Positions 62,336 to 64,000 of a stretch of 64,000 bases of DNA are shown here, piece after piece (positions within the stretch are counted from its first letter, which is position 1; each line of letters starts with the position of its first letter). A program made the translations under genes and the position numbers. The notes beneath the pieces are model-generated. The model worked only from the letters and a program-made list of their open reading frames with translations. It had not been told where the DNA came from and searched no databases. The DNA is taken from positions 682,001-746,000 of the forward strand of contig NZ_CP078145.1 of NCBI RefSeq assembly GCF_019222765.1. The letters are read 5' to 3'. The DNA is from Nocardia iowensis (GTDB lineage Bacteria > Actinomycetota > Actinomycetes > Mycobacteriales > Mycobacteriaceae).

Positions 62336-63937
62336 GTGACCAACGCCGAACTGCCGGTCGACAGCCCGATCTCCGATGTCAATGGCTCAACCGCCACCCC
62401 CGATCAGGTCGAGAACGAGCCACGCGAAGAGTGTGGCGTGTTCGGAGTCTGGGCGCCGAGCGAGGACGTGGCGAAGCTCACGTACTACGGCTTGTACGCG
62501 CTGCAGCACCGCGGGCAGGAGGCGGCGGGCATCGCGGTATCCGACGGTTCGCAGATCTTGGTCTTCAAGGATCTCGGCTTGGTCAGTCAGGTATTCGACG
62601 AGCAGACGCTGGCCGCCATGCCGGGCCACATCGCCGTCGGTCACTGCCGCTACTCCACCACCGGCGGCGTGACCTGGGAAAATGCCCAGCCCATCTTCCG
62701 CACCACCTCGGTCGGTTCCGGACTGGCCTTGGGCCACAACGGCAATCTGGTCAATACCGCCGAATTGGCCGGTCGCGCACGGGAACTCGGACTCATCGGC
62801 GCCACCGTCGCGAACGGCCGCCCGCAGCCGATCGCCGCGACTTCCGACTCCGACGTGATCACCGCGCTGCTCGCGCACGCGTCCGCGGATTCGAGCATCG
62901 AGCAGGCGGCGATGGAGCTGCTGCCGACGCTGCGTGGCGCGTTCTGCCTGACCTTCATGGACGAGCACACCCTCTACGCCGCGCGCGACCCGCACGGTGT
63001 CCGCCCGCTGTGCCTCGGCAGGCTGGACCGTGGCTGGGTTGTTGCCAGCGAAACCGCGGCATTGGACATCGTCGGCGCCGCGTTCGTCCGTGAGATCGAA
63101 CCCGGCGAACTGCTGGCGATCGATGCCGACGGTGTGCGGTCGATGCGCTTCGCCAACCCCGAGCCCAAGGGCTGTGTCTTCGAGTACGTGTACCTGGCCC
63201 GGCCGGACAGCACCATCGCAGGCCGCTCGGTACACGCCACCCGGGTCGAGATCGGCCGCCGTTTGGCCAAGGAGCATCCGGTCGAGGCCGATCTGGTGAT
63301 CCCGGTGCCCGAATCCGGCACCCCGGCCGCCGTCGGCTACGCACAGGGCTCCGGCGTGCCCTACGGCCAGGGCCTGATGAAGAACGCCTATGTCGGGCGC
63401 ACCTTCATCCAGCCGAGCCAGACCATCCGTCAGCTCGGCATCCGGCTCAAGCTCAACCCGCTGCGCGAGGTCATTCGCGGCAAGCGACTGATCGTGGTGG
63501 ACGATTCGATCGTTCGCGGTAACACCCAGCGCGCGCTGATCCGCATGCTGCGCGAGGCGGGCGCGCTGGAGATCCACGTCCGGATCGCGTCGCCGCCGGT
63601 GAAGTGGCCGTGCTTCTACGGCATCGACTTCGCCTCGCCCGCCGAGTTGATCGCCAACGGTTCAGGTGCCGAAGGCAGCTTCGACGAGATGGTGGAGGGC
63701 GTACGCCGCTCGATCGGCGCCGACACCCTCGGCTACATCTCCACCGAGGGCATGATCGCCGCCACCGAACAACCGCGCTCCCGGCTGTGCTGCGCCTGCT
63801 TCGACGGCAGCTACCCGATCGCGCTGCCCACCGAGGCGGCCATCGGCAAGAACCTGCTGGAAGGCATGCTCACCGGGCAGCCCGAGGCAATGCTGCTGGG
63901 CGAGAACGCGAATGCGAGCGCGCTGAGCCGTCCGTGA
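62336..63937 (+). CDS. purF: Amidophosphoribosyltransferase
   Basis: The 533-residue enzyme starts purine synthesis by making phosphoribosylamine from PRPP and glutamine. A propeptide of 32 residues ends before the nucleophile Cys33 (EECGVFGVW), typical of the processed B. subtilis-type enzyme. The glutaminase domain has GLYALQHRGQEAAGIAV, YSTTGG and GHNGNLVN; the phosphoribosyltransferase domain has VVDDSIVRGNTQR. Cysteines near residue 480-485 (RLCCACFDG) and CFYGIDF belong to the Fe-S site. GTG at 62336 has AGGGAG 6 nt upstream, better than GTG 62303. purM normally follows, beyond the window. Confidence 0.95.
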   Translation: MTNAELPVDSPISDVNGSTATPDQVENEPREECGVFGVWAPSEDVAKLTYYGLYALQHRGQEAAGIAVSDGSQILVFKDLGLVSQVFDEQTLAAMPGHIAVGHCRYSTTGGVTWENAQPIFRTTSVGSGLALGHNGNLVNTAELAGRARELGLIGATVANGRPQPIAATSDSDVITALLAHASADSSIEQAAMELLPTLRGAFCLTFMDEHTLYAARDPHGVRPLCLGRLDRGWVVASETAALDIVGAAFVREIEPGELLAIDADGVRSMRFANPEPKGCVFEYVYLARPDSTIAGRSVHATRVEIGRRLAKEHPVEADLVIPVPESGTPAAVGYAQGSGVPYGQGLMKNAYVGRTFIQPSQTIRQLGIRLKLNPLREVIRGKRLIVVDDSIVRGNTQRALIRMLREAGALEIHVRIASPPVKWPCFYGIDFASPAELIANGSGAEGSFDEMVEGVRRSIGADTLGYISTEGMIAATEQPRSRLCCACFDGSYPIALPTEAAIGKNLLEGMLTGQPEAMLLGENANASALSRP

Positions 63938-64000
63938 TCATGGCTCGTCCATGATTCATCACCGTCCATAAATGCCGGGAACCCCGACATCCCTTGCGCG

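Noticed and set aside
63938..64000. Start of a further gene (purM expected) at the right edge
   Set aside because: No start codon with a recognisable PurM N-terminus occurs in the last 63 bases.

Overview
The window looks like a chromosomal segment from a mycolic-acid actinomycete (order Mycobacteriales), most likely a Nocardia and possibly a Rhodococcus-like relative. The reasons are the high GC content, a complete mce4 cholesterol-import operon with KstR-type operators, two antigen-85-like esterases, a haemophore-like secreted protein, a PhoP/PhoR-like two-component pair, and gene order that follows two Mycobacterium tuberculosis neighbourhoods (the Rv3490-Rv3505 region and the purine region around Rv0772-Rv0808). 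The genus is inferred. No plasmid, phage, transposase or CRISPR feature was seen.

Region 1 (1-13620) is for sterol catabolism and uptake. The acyl-CoA dehydrogenase pair fadE27 (cut by the window edge) and fadE26 reads leftwards. The ferredoxin fdxD, the steroid SDR hsd4A and then yrbE4A-yrbE4B-mce4A-F-mam4A-mam4B read rightwards. Three palindromes of the KstR type lie before fadE26/fdxD, hsd4A and yrbE4A. From mce4A onward most genes overlap by 4 bp. A tandem 77-bp repeat sits between mce4F and mam4A.

Region 2 (13633-20290) holds a PhoPR-like pair convergent with the mce4 operon, trehalose-6-phosphate synthase with a small companion gene, an alpha/beta hydrolase, an orphan MbtH-like gene, a tRNA-Thr with a strong terminator, a HIT protein and a PH-domain protein.

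Region 3 (20450-64000) is a long purine neighbourhood: purD, purB, purS-purQ, purL and purF, spread among peptidases (M23, oligopeptidase B, M20, M18), hydrolases, regulators and membrane proteins. purC, which sits beside purB in mycobacteria, is not in the window. Between 37.8 and 48.8 kb lies a more accessory block: a cytoplasmic-looking substrate-binding protein opposite a MarR regulator, a secreted lipase, a second antigen-85-like protein, an O-methyltransferase-like protein, two tiny paralogous hydrophobic peptide genes, a haemophore-like protein, a NatAB-like ABC exporter and a secreted S1 protease.

Three structures deserve most attention. First, two 27-codon hydrophobic peptide genes (43664-43747 and 43891-43974) are duplicated together with their ribosome-binding leaders, and each is followed by a hairpin terminator. 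Second, a family of 77-bp tandem repeats lies at two unrelated gene junctions (12121-12274 and 24829-24982). Each unit is a 26-codon frame whose start and stop overlap its neighbours, which recalls mycobacterial MIRU elements. Third, a dispersed repeat of about 125 bp supplies the C-terminal extension and stop codon of PurD at one copy (21719-21844) and the start codon of a membrane hydrolase at the other (53923-54047).
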